A stretch of DNA of 64,000 bases from Vibrio celticus (GCF_024347335.1 NZ_AP025463.1:2914001-2978000), one strand, 5' to 3'; positions 35,109 through 45,338 are shown, counted from the stretch's first letter. The notes: generated by a model from the letters alone, not told the origin. Translations and numbers: made by a program.

Positions 35109-37325
35109 CTACAGCGCACGATATTTATCTCTCAATCTTTGTCTAACCCACTCTGCGACTGAGTTCACCGCGAACGTGAAAATAAACAACAAGAGTGCCG
35201 CTAAGAACAACAAGCGGAAGTGAGAACCACCCACCTCTGATTCTGGTAGTTCGACAGCAATCGTTGCCGATAACGTTCTCATCCCTTCCAAAATATTCCA
35301 GTCAAGAATTGGAGTGTTACCTGTCGCCATCAAGACGATCATGGTTTCACCAACTGCTCGCCCTAGGCCCATCATAACTGCAGAAAAGATACCTGGACTC
35401 GCCGTCAATAACACCACATAAATAAGCGTCTGCCACGCCGTCGCACCCAACGCTAATGAGCCATCAGATAAGTGTTTAGGTACAGAGAAAATAGCATCTT
35501 CCGCAATAGTGAAAATCGTAGGGATGACCGCAAAGCCCATAGCAAAACCAACCACCAGCGCATTGCGTTGGTCAAAGTCGATGCCATAGCTGGCCAAGAA
35601 GGTACGAATATCACCACCGAATAATAAGGCTTCAATGTTGCTTCCACCAGCAAACACGGCAACCACTGTAATCACCAATACTGGAATCAATATCAGCGCG
35701 TGCCAACCATTAGAGAAGCGACCCGTTACCATCTTCGGTAAACAGAACCAAACAAGTCCAGTCAACAGTGTGCTAAGTGGCAATAGCACCATTAATGAGA
35801 AGACAGCTGTTAAATGTGTCTCGACGATTGGAGCAAACCAAAGCCCGGCCAAGAATCCGATGATCACAGTTGGAAGTGCTTCCATCAACTCTATCGAAGG
35901 CTTCACCACTCTTCGCATGCGTGGAGACATAAAGTAAGCGGTGTAAATAGCTCCGAGCACAGCAACTGGCACAGCAAACATCATCGCAAACAGAGCGGCT
36001 TTGATAGTACCGAACGTGATAGGGACTAAACTGAATTTCTCTTCAAAGTCATCGTTCGCCGACGTTGATTGCCAAACGTATTGCGGTTCCGGGTAACTTT
36101 CATACCAGACCTTTTGCCAAAGCGATGAGAATGAGATCTGTGGATATTCATTGTCGACTTTAGCCACACTGATGGTGCCATCAATCAAGGTCGCCAGATG
36201 CAGTTCATTAGCAGACATAGCGGCTAATTGTGGTGATTTATCAAAGGCTCGTTCAAACAACGACAGCTTTTCACTGGTCGTATAGTGGCTTTGTAATGTG
36301 CCGTTCTTATAGAAACTATAAAAACCCTTTCTATAAGTATCAGGAAGAATAAATTGCACTTGTTCTGCAAGTTGGAAGTCTCGAATATGGGTCAGGCTAC
36401 GTTTTTCATCTTTGAGTACATCGAACCATTGAGAAACCTGTCCGTCCTCATGCGTAACCAACAACGAATAAGCTCCAGACAGTAAATCGATACTTTTCAC
36501 AGAATGCTTTGCATCATTTAAGCTAAGATCAATCACTTCACGAACATCAAAACCGTTATCTGATAGTTTCAAAACAACCAAGTCCGATTGTGCTCGTAGG
36601 TATAAAGTTTGCCCATCAGGTGTGACAAGCAGTTGCTGTTGCAAACCCAGTTTATCCGAAAGCCATTGGCTCTTCTGAAAAACATACTGACCAGTAAGGT
36701 CACTCTGATACCACTTAACCAAGACTCGTTGGTCACTTAACTGAGCGACAACCGTAATTCCACGTCCATTTTTAGAGAACGCGAATTTGTCGATCGTTGC
36801 CTCATTTGATGACTCATCATTTAAAAACGGTTCAGGGAGAGTGATTTGCTCAATTTTAGGCTCGGCTTCGCTGCCCTTTTTCAGCACAGGCGCACTATAC
36901 TCAGGATAGAAAAAAGTAAGATTGCTTGCGCTGTCGGCAAAGGCAAACCAATTTTCAGATGGGGTATTTCGAGAAAAGGCGATGGGGTTGGCTACAATAT
37001 CACGCTCAAAGTAAGAGTGTGTATTTTGAGACTCTAAGTCCCAAAACTGTACCAAGCCAGATTTTTCGATAGTAAATGCATGCTGACCATATTCATCAAC
37101 CGATAAGACGATAGGCTTTTCTACGGCAACGCTCTTCACGGCTTGGTCTGTCTCTAAACCAGTATCTGAAAATACCGGTAAAATGACCATTGCCAAGTAA
37201 ACAAAGATCAATACTAGGGCAGCTAGAACACTGACCGCGCCGCATGTCACCGAAAAACGGACGAGACGATCTTTCAACCATCTTTTTTTGTCGCGCTCTT
37301 TCAATGAAAATTGGGCTGAAGCCAT
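35109..37325 (-). CDS. pstC: Phosphate ABC transporter permease PstC, long form
   Basis: The 738-residue protein is more than double E. coli PstC (319). A first membrane span at about 27-50 is followed by about 370 periplasmic residues with repeated short beta-propeller-like strands (for example KSGLVQFWDLESQN and HEDGQVSQWFDV). The permease domain follows, with LALGATAWQTLIYVVLLTASPGIFS. It heads the pstC-pstA-pstB-phoU operon; pstS is 4 kb away, beyond ppk-ppx. Confidence 0.93.
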   Translation of the reverse strand: MASAQFSLKERDKKRWLKDRLVRFSVTCGAVSVLAALVLIFVYLAMVILPVFSDTGLETDQAVKSVAVEKPIVLSVDEYGQHAFTIEKSGLVQFWDLESQNTHSYFERDIVANPIAFSRNTPSENWFAFADSASNLTFFYPEYSAPVLKKGSEAEPKIEQITLPEPFLNDESSNEATIDKFAFSKNGRGITVVAQLSDQRVLVKWYQSDLTGQYVFQKSQWLSDKLGLQQQLLVTPDGQTLYLRAQSDLVVLKLSDNGFDVREVIDLSLNDAKHSVKSIDLLSGAYSLLVTHEDGQVSQWFDVLKDEKRSLTHIRDFQLAEQVQFILPDTYRKGFYSFYKNGTLQSHYTTSEKLSLFERAFDKSPQLAAMSANELHLATLIDGTISVAKVDNEYPQISFSSLWQKVWYESYPEPQYVWQSTSANDDFEEKFSLVPITFGTIKAALFAMMFAVPVAVLGAIYTAYFMSPRMRRVVKPSIELMEALPTVIIGFLAGLWFAPIVETHLTAVFSLMVLLPLSTLLTGLVWFCLPKMVTGRFSNGWHALILIPVLVITVVAVFAGGSNIEALLFGGDIRTFLASYGIDFDQRNALVVGFAMGFAVIPTIFTIAEDAIFSVPKHLSDGSLALGATAWQTLIYVVLLTASPGIFSAVMMGLGRAVGETMIVLMATGNTPILDWNILEGMRTLSATIAVELPESEVGGSHFRLLFLAALLLFIFTFAVNSVAEWVRQRLRDKYRAL

Positions 37326-37350
37326 CTGTTTATCTACCTTTTTTTAGCTA

Positions 37351-37378
37351 CTGACATAATATGTACGTTAGATGACAA
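37351..37378 (-). promoter_or_regulatory. Pho-box-like repeats between pstC and ppk
   Basis: On the minus strand TTGTCAT, CGTACAT and ATGTCAG follow each other with 4- and 3-base spacers, resembling the CTGTCAT 7-4-7 Pho box. They lie 26-53 bases upstream of pstC and between the divergent ppk and pstC genes, so either promoter could be served. Spacing to a -10 box is not convincing. Confidence 0.42.
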
Positions 37379-37525
37379 TTATATTACAAGTTACGTTAAA
37401 CAACTGAAACTAATAACAAGTTTGTTAGCCATATTTCCTAAAGTAAGATCATAGATTTTGTGCATTTTGCCATTCTAATTTAAAGTAATCAGCTCTATAG
37501 CCAGTACTCAAGGATTCTCATCTCG

Positions 37526-39622
37526 ATGAAAAAAGACTATGTCACAAAAGAACTTAGCTGGTTATCCTTCAACGAAAGAGTTCTCCAAGAAGCGGCAGAC
37601 AAGTCAGTTCCCTTAATCGAAAGAGTTCGTTTTTTAGGTATTTACTCGAAAAACCTCGATGAGTTTTACAAAGTCCGATTTGCTGATGTGAAGCGAAAGA
37701 TCTTACTCCAAGATCCACAACTAACCTCCAACTCGCCAAAAACCTTACTTACTCAAATGCAGAGTAAAGCGAGCAAGCTCGATGCTCAATTCCATGAACT
37801 GTATAACGACTTGCTACTGGAATTGGCACGCAATCGTATTTTTCTGGTCAACGAAAAGCAAATAAGTGAAGAACAAAGTGGCTGGATAAAAAAGTACTTT
37901 AAGAAAAAAGTGCTGCCACACTTAACTCCTCTTCTCTTGAACGAAGATAGCCCGTTACTCAATATTCTCAAAGATGAACAAAGTTACTTAGCCATCGACA
38001 TCGAGCGTGAGACATCATCTCAATATGTCTTACTCGAAATCCCATCAGAGACACTCCCTCGATTTGTTAAGTTACCGGAAGCTTCGGGTTCGCAGCGTAC
38101 AACTCTGATCTTGTTAGATAATATAGTTCGATTTTGTTTGGATGACTTGCTTAAAGGATTCTTTGAGTATGACTCATTGCGTTGTTTTGCGATAAAAATG
38201 ACACGTGATGCCGATTATGATCTGCAAGAGGACAATGAAAATAACCTATTAGAATCGATGTCTTTAGGTTTAGAACAGCGCTTAACGGCACTGCCGATAC
38301 GTCTGATCTATGAGTCAGAGATGCCAGCTGAAATGCTCAGTTTCTTACAAGTCAGACTAAAACTATCTGACTACGACAGTGTTATCGCCGGAGGTCGCTA
38401 CCACAACTTCAAACATTTCTCTGAGTTCCCAAGTCTTAACCGACGTGATTTAGTTAATCGCTCGCTACCCGCGATTAAGTGCGCGCATTTCAGCCATTAC
38501 CCAAACTATTTCGAAGCGATCAAAGCTCGTGACATTTTACTCCATTACCCTTATCACACCTTTAGTCACATCACTGAACTGGTTAGGCAAGCCTCCTTTG
38601 ACCCGAAGGTAACCTCCATCAAAATAAACGTTTATCGTGTTGCAGAGGGCTCAAAACTCCTTAGCTCAATCATCGATGCGGCGCACAATGGAAAAAAGGT
38701 CACAGTGGTTGTCGAGCTGCAAGCTCGCTTTGATGAACAAGCCAATATTCAGTGGACAAAGAAACTTCAAGAAGCCGGTATAAAAGTCATCCATGGCATC
38801 CCAAGTTTGAAAGTCCACTCCAAACTGCTGCTCGTTAAACGGAAAGAAGGCAAGCATACGGCGCATTACGCCCATATTGGCACCGGTAACTTTCATGAAG
38901 TAACAGCGCGCGTGTATACCGATTTTTCTCTGCTCACTGCGAATGAAGATTTGACCCAAGAGGTGAGACAAGTCTTTAAGTATATTGAAAACCCTTATCA
39001 AAAATCACAGTTCAAACAACTGATTGTGTCACCGAAGAATACAAGAAAACGTCTGTATCAGTTGATAGATAATGAAGTACAAAACGCGATGGAGAGCAAG
39101 CCTGCAAGCATCACTCTAAAACTCAACAATTTGGTCGACCGAGAGATCATTGAGAAGCTCTATCAGGCCAGCCAAGCCAATGTAAAAGTGAGAATGGTCA
39201 TTCGTGGCATGTGCTCTCTTGTCCTTGGCATACCCAACATCAGTGACCATATTGAGATTGTCAGTGTGGTCGATCGTTTTCTCGAACACCCAAGAGTGAT
39301 GATCTTTGGTAACGCTGGAAAGCCGAAAGTCTATATATCTTCCGCTGACTGGATGACGCGAAACTTCGATCATCGGATCGAAGTCGCCACTCCAATTTTA
39401 GATCCAAAGATCAAGCAAACCATTATCGATATCACTGAGTTTCATTTTGATGACAGCAACAAAGCTCGAGTGCTAGACCAAGCGATGAGCAACCCTTACA
39501 TACAACCACCAGCAAACCCACTTGATTACCCGACGTCACAACTCTCCACTTACCACTATATTAAACGTATGGAGAAACTTGCTCGCAAGAAGTACAAACA
39601 AGAGAAGAAATCATGCCGCTAA
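37526..39622 (+). CDS. ppk: Polyphosphate kinase 1
   Basis: The 698-residue enzyme makes polyphosphate from ATP. The opening YVTKELSWLSFNERVLQEA is conserved. The two phospholipase-D-like HxK motifs appear as KVHSKLLLVKRKEGKHTAHY and, later, FDHRIEVATPI; the first histidine is the phosphorylated one. It overlaps ppx by 10 bases, so the two are translationally coupled. Its position inside the phosphate cluster fits control by PhoB. Confidence 0.96.
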   Translation: MKKDYVTKELSWLSFNERVLQEAADKSVPLIERVRFLGIYSKNLDEFYKVRFADVKRKILLQDPQLTSNSPKTLLTQMQSKASKLDAQFHELYNDLLLELARNRIFLVNEKQISEEQSGWIKKYFKKKVLPHLTPLLLNEDSPLLNILKDEQSYLAIDIERETSSQYVLLEIPSETLPRFVKLPEASGSQRTTLILLDNIVRFCLDDLLKGFFEYDSLRCFAIKMTRDADYDLQEDNENNLLESMSLGLEQRLTALPIRLIYESEMPAEMLSFLQVRLKLSDYDSVIAGGRYHNFKHFSEFPSLNRRDLVNRSLPAIKCAHFSHYPNYFEAIKARDILLHYPYHTFSHITELVRQASFDPKVTSIKINVYRVAEGSKLLSSIIDAAHNGKKVTVVVELQARFDEQANIQWTKKLQEAGIKVIHGIPSLKVHSKLLLVKRKEGKHTAHYAHIGTGNFHEVTARVYTDFSLLTANEDLTQEVRQVFKYIENPYQKSQFKQLIVSPKNTRKRLYQLIDNEVQNAMESKPASITLKLNNLVDREIIEKLYQASQANVKVRMVIRGMCSLVLGIPNISDHIEIVSVVDRFLEHPRVMIFGNAGKPKVYISSADWMTRNFDHRIEVATPILDPKIKQTIIDITEFHFDDSNKARVLDQAMSNPYIQPPANPLDYPTSQLSTYHYIKRMEKLARKKYKQEKKSCR

Positions 39623-41124
39623 TTGATAACAAACATTCTCGATGTATTGCCGCTATCGACTTGGGTTCGAACAGCTTTCACATGGTGGTTGCCCGAGTAT
39701 TCGATCAACACCTGCAATTAGTCAGCAGACATAAACAGAAAGTGAGATTAGGCGATGGGTTGGATGAGCGTAACTTCTTATCCGAAAGCGCTATCGAGCG
39801 AGGTTTGGAGTGCCTCAAGGTATTCGCAGAACGACTAGCGGATTTTGAACTTGATGATGTCAGAGTCGTCGCGACTCATACCCTAAGAAAGGCCAAAAAT
39901 ACCAAAGACTTCTTAGAGCAAGCTAAACCATTGTTTCCTTTTCCAATAGAGATCATCTCAGGTCAAGAAGAAGCTCGAATTATCTATAACGGCGTAGAGC
40001 ACACTCAAGCCGCTTCCGAATCCAAATTAGTTATTGATATCGGTGGAGGGAGTACCGAACTCGTCGCAGGGCAAGGCTTTACACCCCAAATAATGCGTAG
40101 CTTACCGATGGGATGCGTCAGTTTTACTCAGCACTTCTTTGCCGATGGAGGGCTGACATCACAGCACTTCTCCGATGCTTATGTCTCTGCTACTCGCCTG
40201 TTGATGCCATTAATTGAAGAATACAAACAAATCTCTTGGGAAGTTGCCTTTGGTTCATCAGGTACCGCCAAATCAATAAAAGAGGTACTCATTGGCTTAG
40301 GGTTCACCGATGGTCTCATTACGCCGCAACGCCTATCCTATTTGAAGAACCACTTATGTGAATTTCCATCATCTAAGGGATTAGACCTTTCAGGTTTAAG
40401 CGATGAAAGAAAGCCGGTGTTTGCCGCTGGAGTCACGATTCTTTCAGCAGCTATGGATATGCTAAACATCAATGAATTGCATTTCTCCGATAGCGCCTTA
40501 AGAGAAGGGGTGCTTTATGACATGGAAGATCGGTTTAAAGATATTGATGTTCGAACAAGAACCGCCGAAACGCTTGTCTCTCGATACCATGTTGACGTAG
40601 TTCATGGCCAGAAAGTCAAAGTACTCGCACTTGCATTATTGAAACAAGTGCAGCCTCAAGTGACTACTACAGTCACTAATGAGCTGTATGATCTGGTTGG
40701 TTGGACAGCATTGCTTCATGAGGTTGGACAAAGCATTGCATTTCAAGGCTATCACCGCCATTCGGCCTATCTGCTTAAGCATACGACAATGCCAGGCTTC
40801 AATACTGAGCAGCAGCGTCTGATCTCAACATTAGTTCGCTATCAAAGAAAAACTATAAAGCTTAATGACTTACCGGATTTCATGCTATTCAATTCAGGGC
40901 AGATAGCGTTGTTAATTCGAATACTGAGGATAGCAATCCTACTCAATCGACAGCGAAGCCAATCGCCAATACCGAATGTAAAGTTAACCATTGAGCAAGA
41001 TGAGAATTGGTGTTTAGAAGGAGACACAATCGACTGGTTAGCTGAAAATCAACTGCTTGATTATGAACTCAAAGAAGAACAACGACGCTGGCAAGATACT
41101 GGATGGTCGTTGAAGCTTGAATAA
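39613..41124 (+). CDS. ppx: Exopolyphosphatase Ppx/GppA family
   Basis: The 503-residue enzyme degrades polyphosphate from the end. It has the actin-fold phosphate loops AAIDLGSNSFHMVVAR and VIDIGGGSTELV and the C-terminal HD-like domain. Close to 513 residues as in E. coli and coupled to ppk by overlapping codons, it is more likely Ppx than the related pppGpp phosphatase GppA. Confidence 0.93.
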   Translation: MPLIDNKHSRCIAAIDLGSNSFHMVVARVFDQHLQLVSRHKQKVRLGDGLDERNFLSESAIERGLECLKVFAERLADFELDDVRVVATHTLRKAKNTKDFLEQAKPLFPFPIEIISGQEEARIIYNGVEHTQAASESKLVIDIGGGSTELVAGQGFTPQIMRSLPMGCVSFTQHFFADGGLTSQHFSDAYVSATRLLMPLIEEYKQISWEVAFGSSGTAKSIKEVLIGLGFTDGLITPQRLSYLKNHLCEFPSSKGLDLSGLSDERKPVFAAGVTILSAAMDMLNINELHFSDSALREGVLYDMEDRFKDIDVRTRTAETLVSRYHVDVVHGQKVKVLALALLKQVQPQVTTTVTNELYDLVGWTALLHEVGQSIAFQGYHRHSAYLLKHTTMPGFNTEQQRLISTLVRYQRKTIKLNDLPDFMLFNSGQIALLIRILRIAILLNRQRSQSPIPNVKLTIEQDENWCLEGDTIDWLAENQLLDYELKEEQRRWQDTGWSLKLE

Positions 41125-41131
41125 TGCGCCG

Positions 41132-41166
41132 ACAAAATAAAAACAGCCTGCGGCTAGCAAGCTGTT
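41132..41166 (-). terminator. Rho-independent terminator of phoBR-pstS
   Basis: On the minus strand AACAGCTTGC pairs with GCAGGCTGTT (one G-U pair) around TAGCC, followed by TTTATTTT. It lies 48 bases past the pstS stop and between the two convergent units. Confidence 0.82.
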
Positions 41167-41213
41167 CATACGTTAGGTTTCTGCGTTAAATTTCTACGTT
41201 CATAGTACCTAAA

Positions 41214-42191
41214 TCAAAGTCCGATTTTTGCCAGTTCTTGCTCAGCGAACTCAGACGGTATCGCTAAATAACCATCTTTCTCTACCAGTTCTTGCCCTTG
41301 CTTTGAGAACACAAAAGTGAGGAACTCTCTCTCAACAGGAGAAAGTGGTTTATCTGGGTGCTTATTCACGTATACGTAAAGAAAGCGCGAAAGAGGATAA
41401 TCACCGCTTAAGATATTCGCTCGAGTCGGCTCTACATAATCAGAGCCATACTCAGCAATAGGAATTAGCTTAACGCCAGCGACACGATAACCAATGCCTG
41501 AGTAACCTATGCCGCTGATTGATGATGCGACCGACTGTACAACCGATGCGGAACCTGGCTGCTCATTGACTCGGTTTTTAAAGTCACCACCGCATAATGC
41601 GTTTTGTTTGAAATAGCCATAGGTTCCCGAAACGGAGTTACGTCCAAACAGTTGGAATCGATGTTTCGCCCAAGGTTGGTCGACGCCTAGATCTTGCCAA
41701 TCGTTCAGTGGTTTAGTCGCACCACAGCGTAATGTCTCTGAAAAGATGCCATCAATCTGGCGAAAATTGAGCCCCTCAATAGGGTTATCTCGGTGCACAA
41801 AAAGCCCAATCGCATCGATCGCCACTCGCAGTGCTGTCGGCTTATAACCATGCTCTCTTTCAAACGCTTCAATTTCTCGCAAGCGCATCGGACGACTCAT
41901 AGGCCCCAGATGAGCAGTACCTTCTGTTAAGGCTGGAGGCGCAGTAGAAGAACCGGATGCTTGGACTTGAGCGTTAACATTTGGATAGTAAGATTTAAAC
42001 TCTTCCACCCATAACGTCGTCATACCCGCTAAGGTATCCGAACCTACCGATAATAAGCTCCCAGAAATCCCCGGAACCTTAGAATAATCAGGAAGAGAAT
42101 CGACACTCTGTTCTGCATGAGCAGGGTTAACCAAAGCAAACGCTAATAATGAGCTGACTGGCAAACGCATCCTGCGTGTCAAACAACTCAT
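41214..42191 (-). CDS. pstS: Phosphate-binding periplasmic protein PstS
   Basis: The 325-residue protein has a signal peptide ending around PAHAEQS and phosphate-binding motifs LLSVGSDTLAGMTTLW and GSSTAPPALTEG, followed by GRNSVSGTYGYFK. It delivers phosphate to PstCA. Its ATG at 42191 overlaps the phoR stop by four bases (ATGA), so it is translated with the sensor kinase rather than with the permease genes. A second PstS elsewhere in the genome is possible. Confidence 0.9.
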   Translation of the reverse strand: MSCLTRRMRLPVSSLLAFALVNPAHAEQSVDSLPDYSKVPGISGSLLSVGSDTLAGMTTLWVEEFKSYYPNVNAQVQASGSSTAPPALTEGTAHLGPMSRPMRLREIEAFEREHGYKPTALRVAIDAIGLFVHRDNPIEGLNFRQIDGIFSETLRCGATKPLNDWQDLGVDQPWAKHRFQLFGRNSVSGTYGYFKQNALCGGDFKNRVNEQPGSASVVQSVASSISGIGYSGIGYRVAGVKLIPIAEYGSDYVEPTRANILSGDYPLSRFLYVYVNKHPDKPLSPVEREFLTFVFSKQGQELVEKDGYLAIPSEFAEQELAKIGL

Positions 42192-43486
42192 GACACTGTC
42201 AGTCGATTTGGCAATGTGAAATGAAATCGACTACCGACACCCACCTCACTTTGAATTTCTAAATGTGAGTCATGGTGACTAAGCGCATGTTTCACAATCG
42301 CCAATCCAAGACCACTACCACCTGTATCACGTGAGCGTGCTTTATCTACACGATAGAAACGCTCTGTGAGTCGATGTAAGTGTTGTGGTTCGATACCGTC
42401 TCCGGTGTCTGACACATCCAAACACGCACCTTGACTGGTCTGGTACCAACGCACTTTCACCGTCGCGCCCGGTGGTGTGTATTTCACTGCGTTGTAAACC
42501 AGATTCGATATCGCACTTCTCAACTGATCTTCATCAGCGAGAACGCGTAGGCTCTTATCGATATCAAACTCAAGCTTATGCTCTCGCTCACCACTTAGGC
42601 TTGCCGCTTCTTTTTCAAGAACCTCAAGCATCGCCGGAACGTTCACCACTTCATCGAGCTCATGCATCGGCGCCGCTTCGATTTTTGAAAGTGTTAATAG
42701 CTGATTGACCAGACTGTTCATACGATTCAATTGCTCGGTCATCACACCATGAGCCTTAGGCCACATAGGGCCAACGACCATGTCTGGATCTTCCGTCATT
42801 TCAAGGTAACCCTGAAGTACGGTCATTGGAGTACGTAGCTCGTGAGAAACGTTAGCAAAGAAGTTACGACGCATGCCTTCTAGCTGCTTTAGCTGAGTAA
42901 CATCACGTACCACCATTAGGTGTTCACCTTCAGTATATGGCACGATACGAAGCTCAAGCATACGTTCCACGTTAAGTGGCGAAGGCATCTCTAACGGTTC
43001 TGAAAAATCTTGTTTATTAAGATACTTGATGAAGTCCGGCGTGCGGATCAAGTTAGAAATCGGTTGCCCTGAATCGTCTGGCCAGCGAAACCCAAGTAAG
43101 TACTGAGCTAGCTTGTTACACCAAACAATATTCCCTTCTCCACGAAATACCACAACGGCATCGGGAAGGGATTCTGCACCGTTTCTGAAACGGCGGATTA
43201 GGTTGGTCAGCTCTTTACGTTTGCGACGCTGTCTCTGCTGCATACGATAAATACCGTTGAACAAAGATTCCCAGTTCCCAGAACCTGATGGTGGCGTTAG
43301 ACGCTTCTCATCCCACAACCATGCGGACAAACGCATTTGATTATGTAGATGCCAGCCGAGCTGCAACACCGTAGCAGCCAGCAGTAACCAAGGTAGGTAG
43401 CCGAATATCCATCCAACTAAAATCCAAGGTGCGTAAAAAAAAGCCAGCTCCCAAGCCAGCTTTTTCCAGGTTAACTTTTCAACCAT
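42188..43486 (-). CDS. phoR: Phosphate sensor histidine kinase PhoR
   Basis: The 432-residue kinase has two N-terminal membrane spans (about 11-45), no large periplasmic loop, a PAS domain near 100-195, the phosphorylated histidine H215 in FFANVSHELRTP, and an ATP-binding domain with NLVYNAVKYTPPG and DTGDGI and GGSGLGLAIVKHAL. This is the PhoR architecture: it senses through the Pst/PhoU complex and phosphorylates PhoB. It lies 33 bases after phoB and overlaps pstS. Confidence 0.96.
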   Translation of the reverse strand: MVEKLTWKKLAWELAFFYAPWILVGWIFGYLPWLLLAATVLQLGWHLHNQMRLSAWLWDEKRLTPPSGSGNWESLFNGIYRMQQRQRRKRKELTNLIRRFRNGAESLPDAVVVFRGEGNIVWCNKLAQYLLGFRWPDDSGQPISNLIRTPDFIKYLNKQDFSEPLEMPSPLNVERMLELRIVPYTEGEHLMVVRDVTQLKQLEGMRRNFFANVSHELRTPMTVLQGYLEMTEDPDMVVGPMWPKAHGVMTEQLNRMNSLVNQLLTLSKIEAAPMHELDEVVNVPAMLEVLEKEAASLSGEREHKLEFDIDKSLRVLADEDQLRSAISNLVYNAVKYTPPGATVKVRWYQTSQGACLDVSDTGDGIEPQHLHRLTERFYRVDKARSRDTGGSGLGLAIVKHALSHHDSHLEIQSEVGVGSRFHFTLPNRLTVS

Positions 43487-43519
43487 TCAGGACTCCGTAA
43501 ACTGGGTAGCGAAGCCACA

Positions 43520-44209
43520 CTAAGCCTTTGTAGAAAAACGGTAGCCCGCGCCGCGAACCGTTTGGATTAGCTTGTCGTGACCTGCAGATTCAAGTGCTTT
43601 ACGCAGGCGTCGAATATGTACGTCAACGGTACGGTCTTCAACGTAAACGTTGGTGCCCCAAACGTTATTCAGCAGTTGCTCTCGGCTGTACACACGCTCT
43701 TGGTGTGTCATAAAGAAGTGCAACATTTTGAACTCTGTTGGTCCCATATCAACCGGACCTTCGCTTGCAGTAACGCGGTGAGAAACAGGGTCTAACTTAA
43801 GGCCTTGCACATCAATCACGTCTTCCAGTGCGGTAGGCGTTACACGGCGAATAACCGCTTTCAGGCGAGCGACAAGCTCTTTTGGAGAAAATGGCTTGGT
43901 GATGTAGTCATCAGCGCCTACTTCTAAACCACGAACCTTATCTTCTTCTTCTCCACGAGCCGTTAGCATCACCACTGGGATGTTGCGAGTTAACTCTTCA
44001 CGCTTCATGTGCTTGATAAAGTTTATCCCGCTACCACCAGGTAGCATCCAATCTAGTAATACTAGATCTGGGAAAGGTTCACATAGCTTGTTTACCGCTG
44101 TATCGTAATCTTCAGCCTCTACTGCTTGGTAGCCTTTTTGTTCAAGCACGAAACACAGCATCTCACGAATAGGTGCTTCATCTTCAACGACCAGAATCCT
44201 TCTCGACAT
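43520..44209 (-). CDS. phoB: Phosphate response regulator PhoB
   Basis: The 229-residue protein has a receiver domain with acceptor D53 (LLDWMLPGGSG) and a C-terminal winged helix (YSREQLLNNVWGTNVYVEDRTVDVHIRRLRK) that binds Pho boxes. The ATG at 44209 gives the conserved start MSRRILVVEDEAPIREM. A good Pho box lies 52-69 bases upstream, so it is autoregulated. Confidence 0.97.
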   Translation of the reverse strand: MSRRILVVEDEAPIREMLCFVLEQKGYQAVEAEDYDTAVNKLCEPFPDLVLLDWMLPGGSGINFIKHMKREELTRNIPVVMLTARGEEEDKVRGLEVGADDYITKPFSPKELVARLKAVIRRVTPTALEDVIDVQGLKLDPVSHRVTASEGPVDMGPTEFKMLHFFMTHQERVYSREQLLNNVWGTNVYVEDRTVDVHIRRLRKALESAGHDKLIQTVRGAGYRFSTKA

Positions 44210-44244
44210 AATTGAATAGCCTTTGTATTTAATCAACGCATTGC

Positions 44245-44278
44245 ATTATCTGAGTTAATTATGACACTTTTGTGACCT
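44245..44278 (-). promoter_or_regulatory. Pho box and -10 element of the phoB promoter
   Basis: On the minus strand AGGTCAC-AAAA-GTGTCAT (44278-44261) fits the 7-4-7 CTGTCAT Pho box. Ten bases further, GATAAT (44250-44245) is the -10 box. No -35 consensus is needed at PhoB-activated promoters. Confidence 0.7.
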
Positions 44279-44403
44279 TTGAAAACAAATTTTCATATAA
44301 CTGTCTCAAACATTTCACTTTATAACTTTTGATACAGAGCTAGGGACAAATCGAATTAGATCTCATATCATGAAGCACTTCTAAAAAGGTATGAGAAAAA
44401 TTT

Positions 44404-45318
44404 ATGTGGTTTAAAAATTGCCTAGTCTATCGCTTCAACCGTGATATTGATTTCAACGCAGATCAGCTAGAGAAACAACTTGAAGAATTCCGTTTTACTC
44501 CTTGTGGTAGCCAAGACAAACAGAAGTTTGGTTGGGTACACGCAATGGGTAGACATGGCGATATGATGACGCACGTATCAGAAAACCGCATTCTTATCTG
44601 TGCAAAGAAAGAAGAGAAAATGCTACCCGCTTCTGTGATCAAAGAATCATTGAACACAAAAGTAGAAACGCTTGAGGCAGAGTCTGGTACACCTCTGAAA
44701 AAGAAAGAGAAAGACAGCCTAAAAGAAGACATCATCATTGACCTACTTCCTCGTGCATTTAGCCGCAGCAACTTCACTTACGCGCTGATCATGCCAAAAG
44801 AAGGTTTCATTGTGATTGATGCGAGCAGCTACAAAAAAGCAGAAGATGTATTAGCATTGCTACGTAAGACAATGGGTAGCCTGCCCGTAGTGCCAGCTAT
44901 TCCAGAGCAAGCGATCGAAACGACTCTTACAGAATGGGTGAAATCAGGTGATACGCCTCAAGGCATCACTATGCTTGATGAAGCAGAACTAAAATCTATT
45001 CAAGAAGACGGCGGTATTGTTCGAGTTAAGAAACAAGAACTAGAAGCTGATGAGATTAAAAACCACATCGAAGCCAATAAGATGGTGACGAAACTTCTTA
45101 TCAACTGGCAAGACCGTATTGAGTTCATTCTTGCAGAAGATGGCAGCATCAAACGCCTAAAATTCAGTGATGAGCTCAAAGACGAAAACGACGATATTCC
45201 TCGTGAAGATCAAGCTGCGCGTTTTGATGCAGACTTCTCTCTACTTTGTGGTGAGTTCAGTGTTTTCCTTCCAAACCTATTTGAATCATTAGGCGGGTTA
45301 ACTCAACCTAACGCTTAA
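44404..45318 (+). CDS. rdgC: RdgC, DNA-binding recombination regulator
   Basis: The 304-residue protein matches E. coli RdgC (303). The opening MWFKNCLVYRFNRDIDFN and LPRAFSRSNFTYALIM are conserved. RdgC forms a ring around duplex DNA and limits RecA function. It is divergent from phoB and transcribed alone. Confidence 0.95.
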   Translation: MWFKNCLVYRFNRDIDFNADQLEKQLEEFRFTPCGSQDKQKFGWVHAMGRHGDMMTHVSENRILICAKKEEKMLPASVIKESLNTKVETLEAESGTPLKKKEKDSLKEDIIIDLLPRAFSRSNFTYALIMPKEGFIVIDASSYKKAEDVLALLRKTMGSLPVVPAIPEQAIETTLTEWVKSGDTPQGITMLDEAELKSIQEDGGIVRVKKQELEADEIKNHIEANKMVTKLLINWQDRIEFILAEDGSIKRLKFSDELKDENDDIPREDQAARFDADFSLLCGEFSVFLPNLFESLGGLTQPNA

Positions 45319-45338
45319 TCAGTCAAACTATAAGCTCA

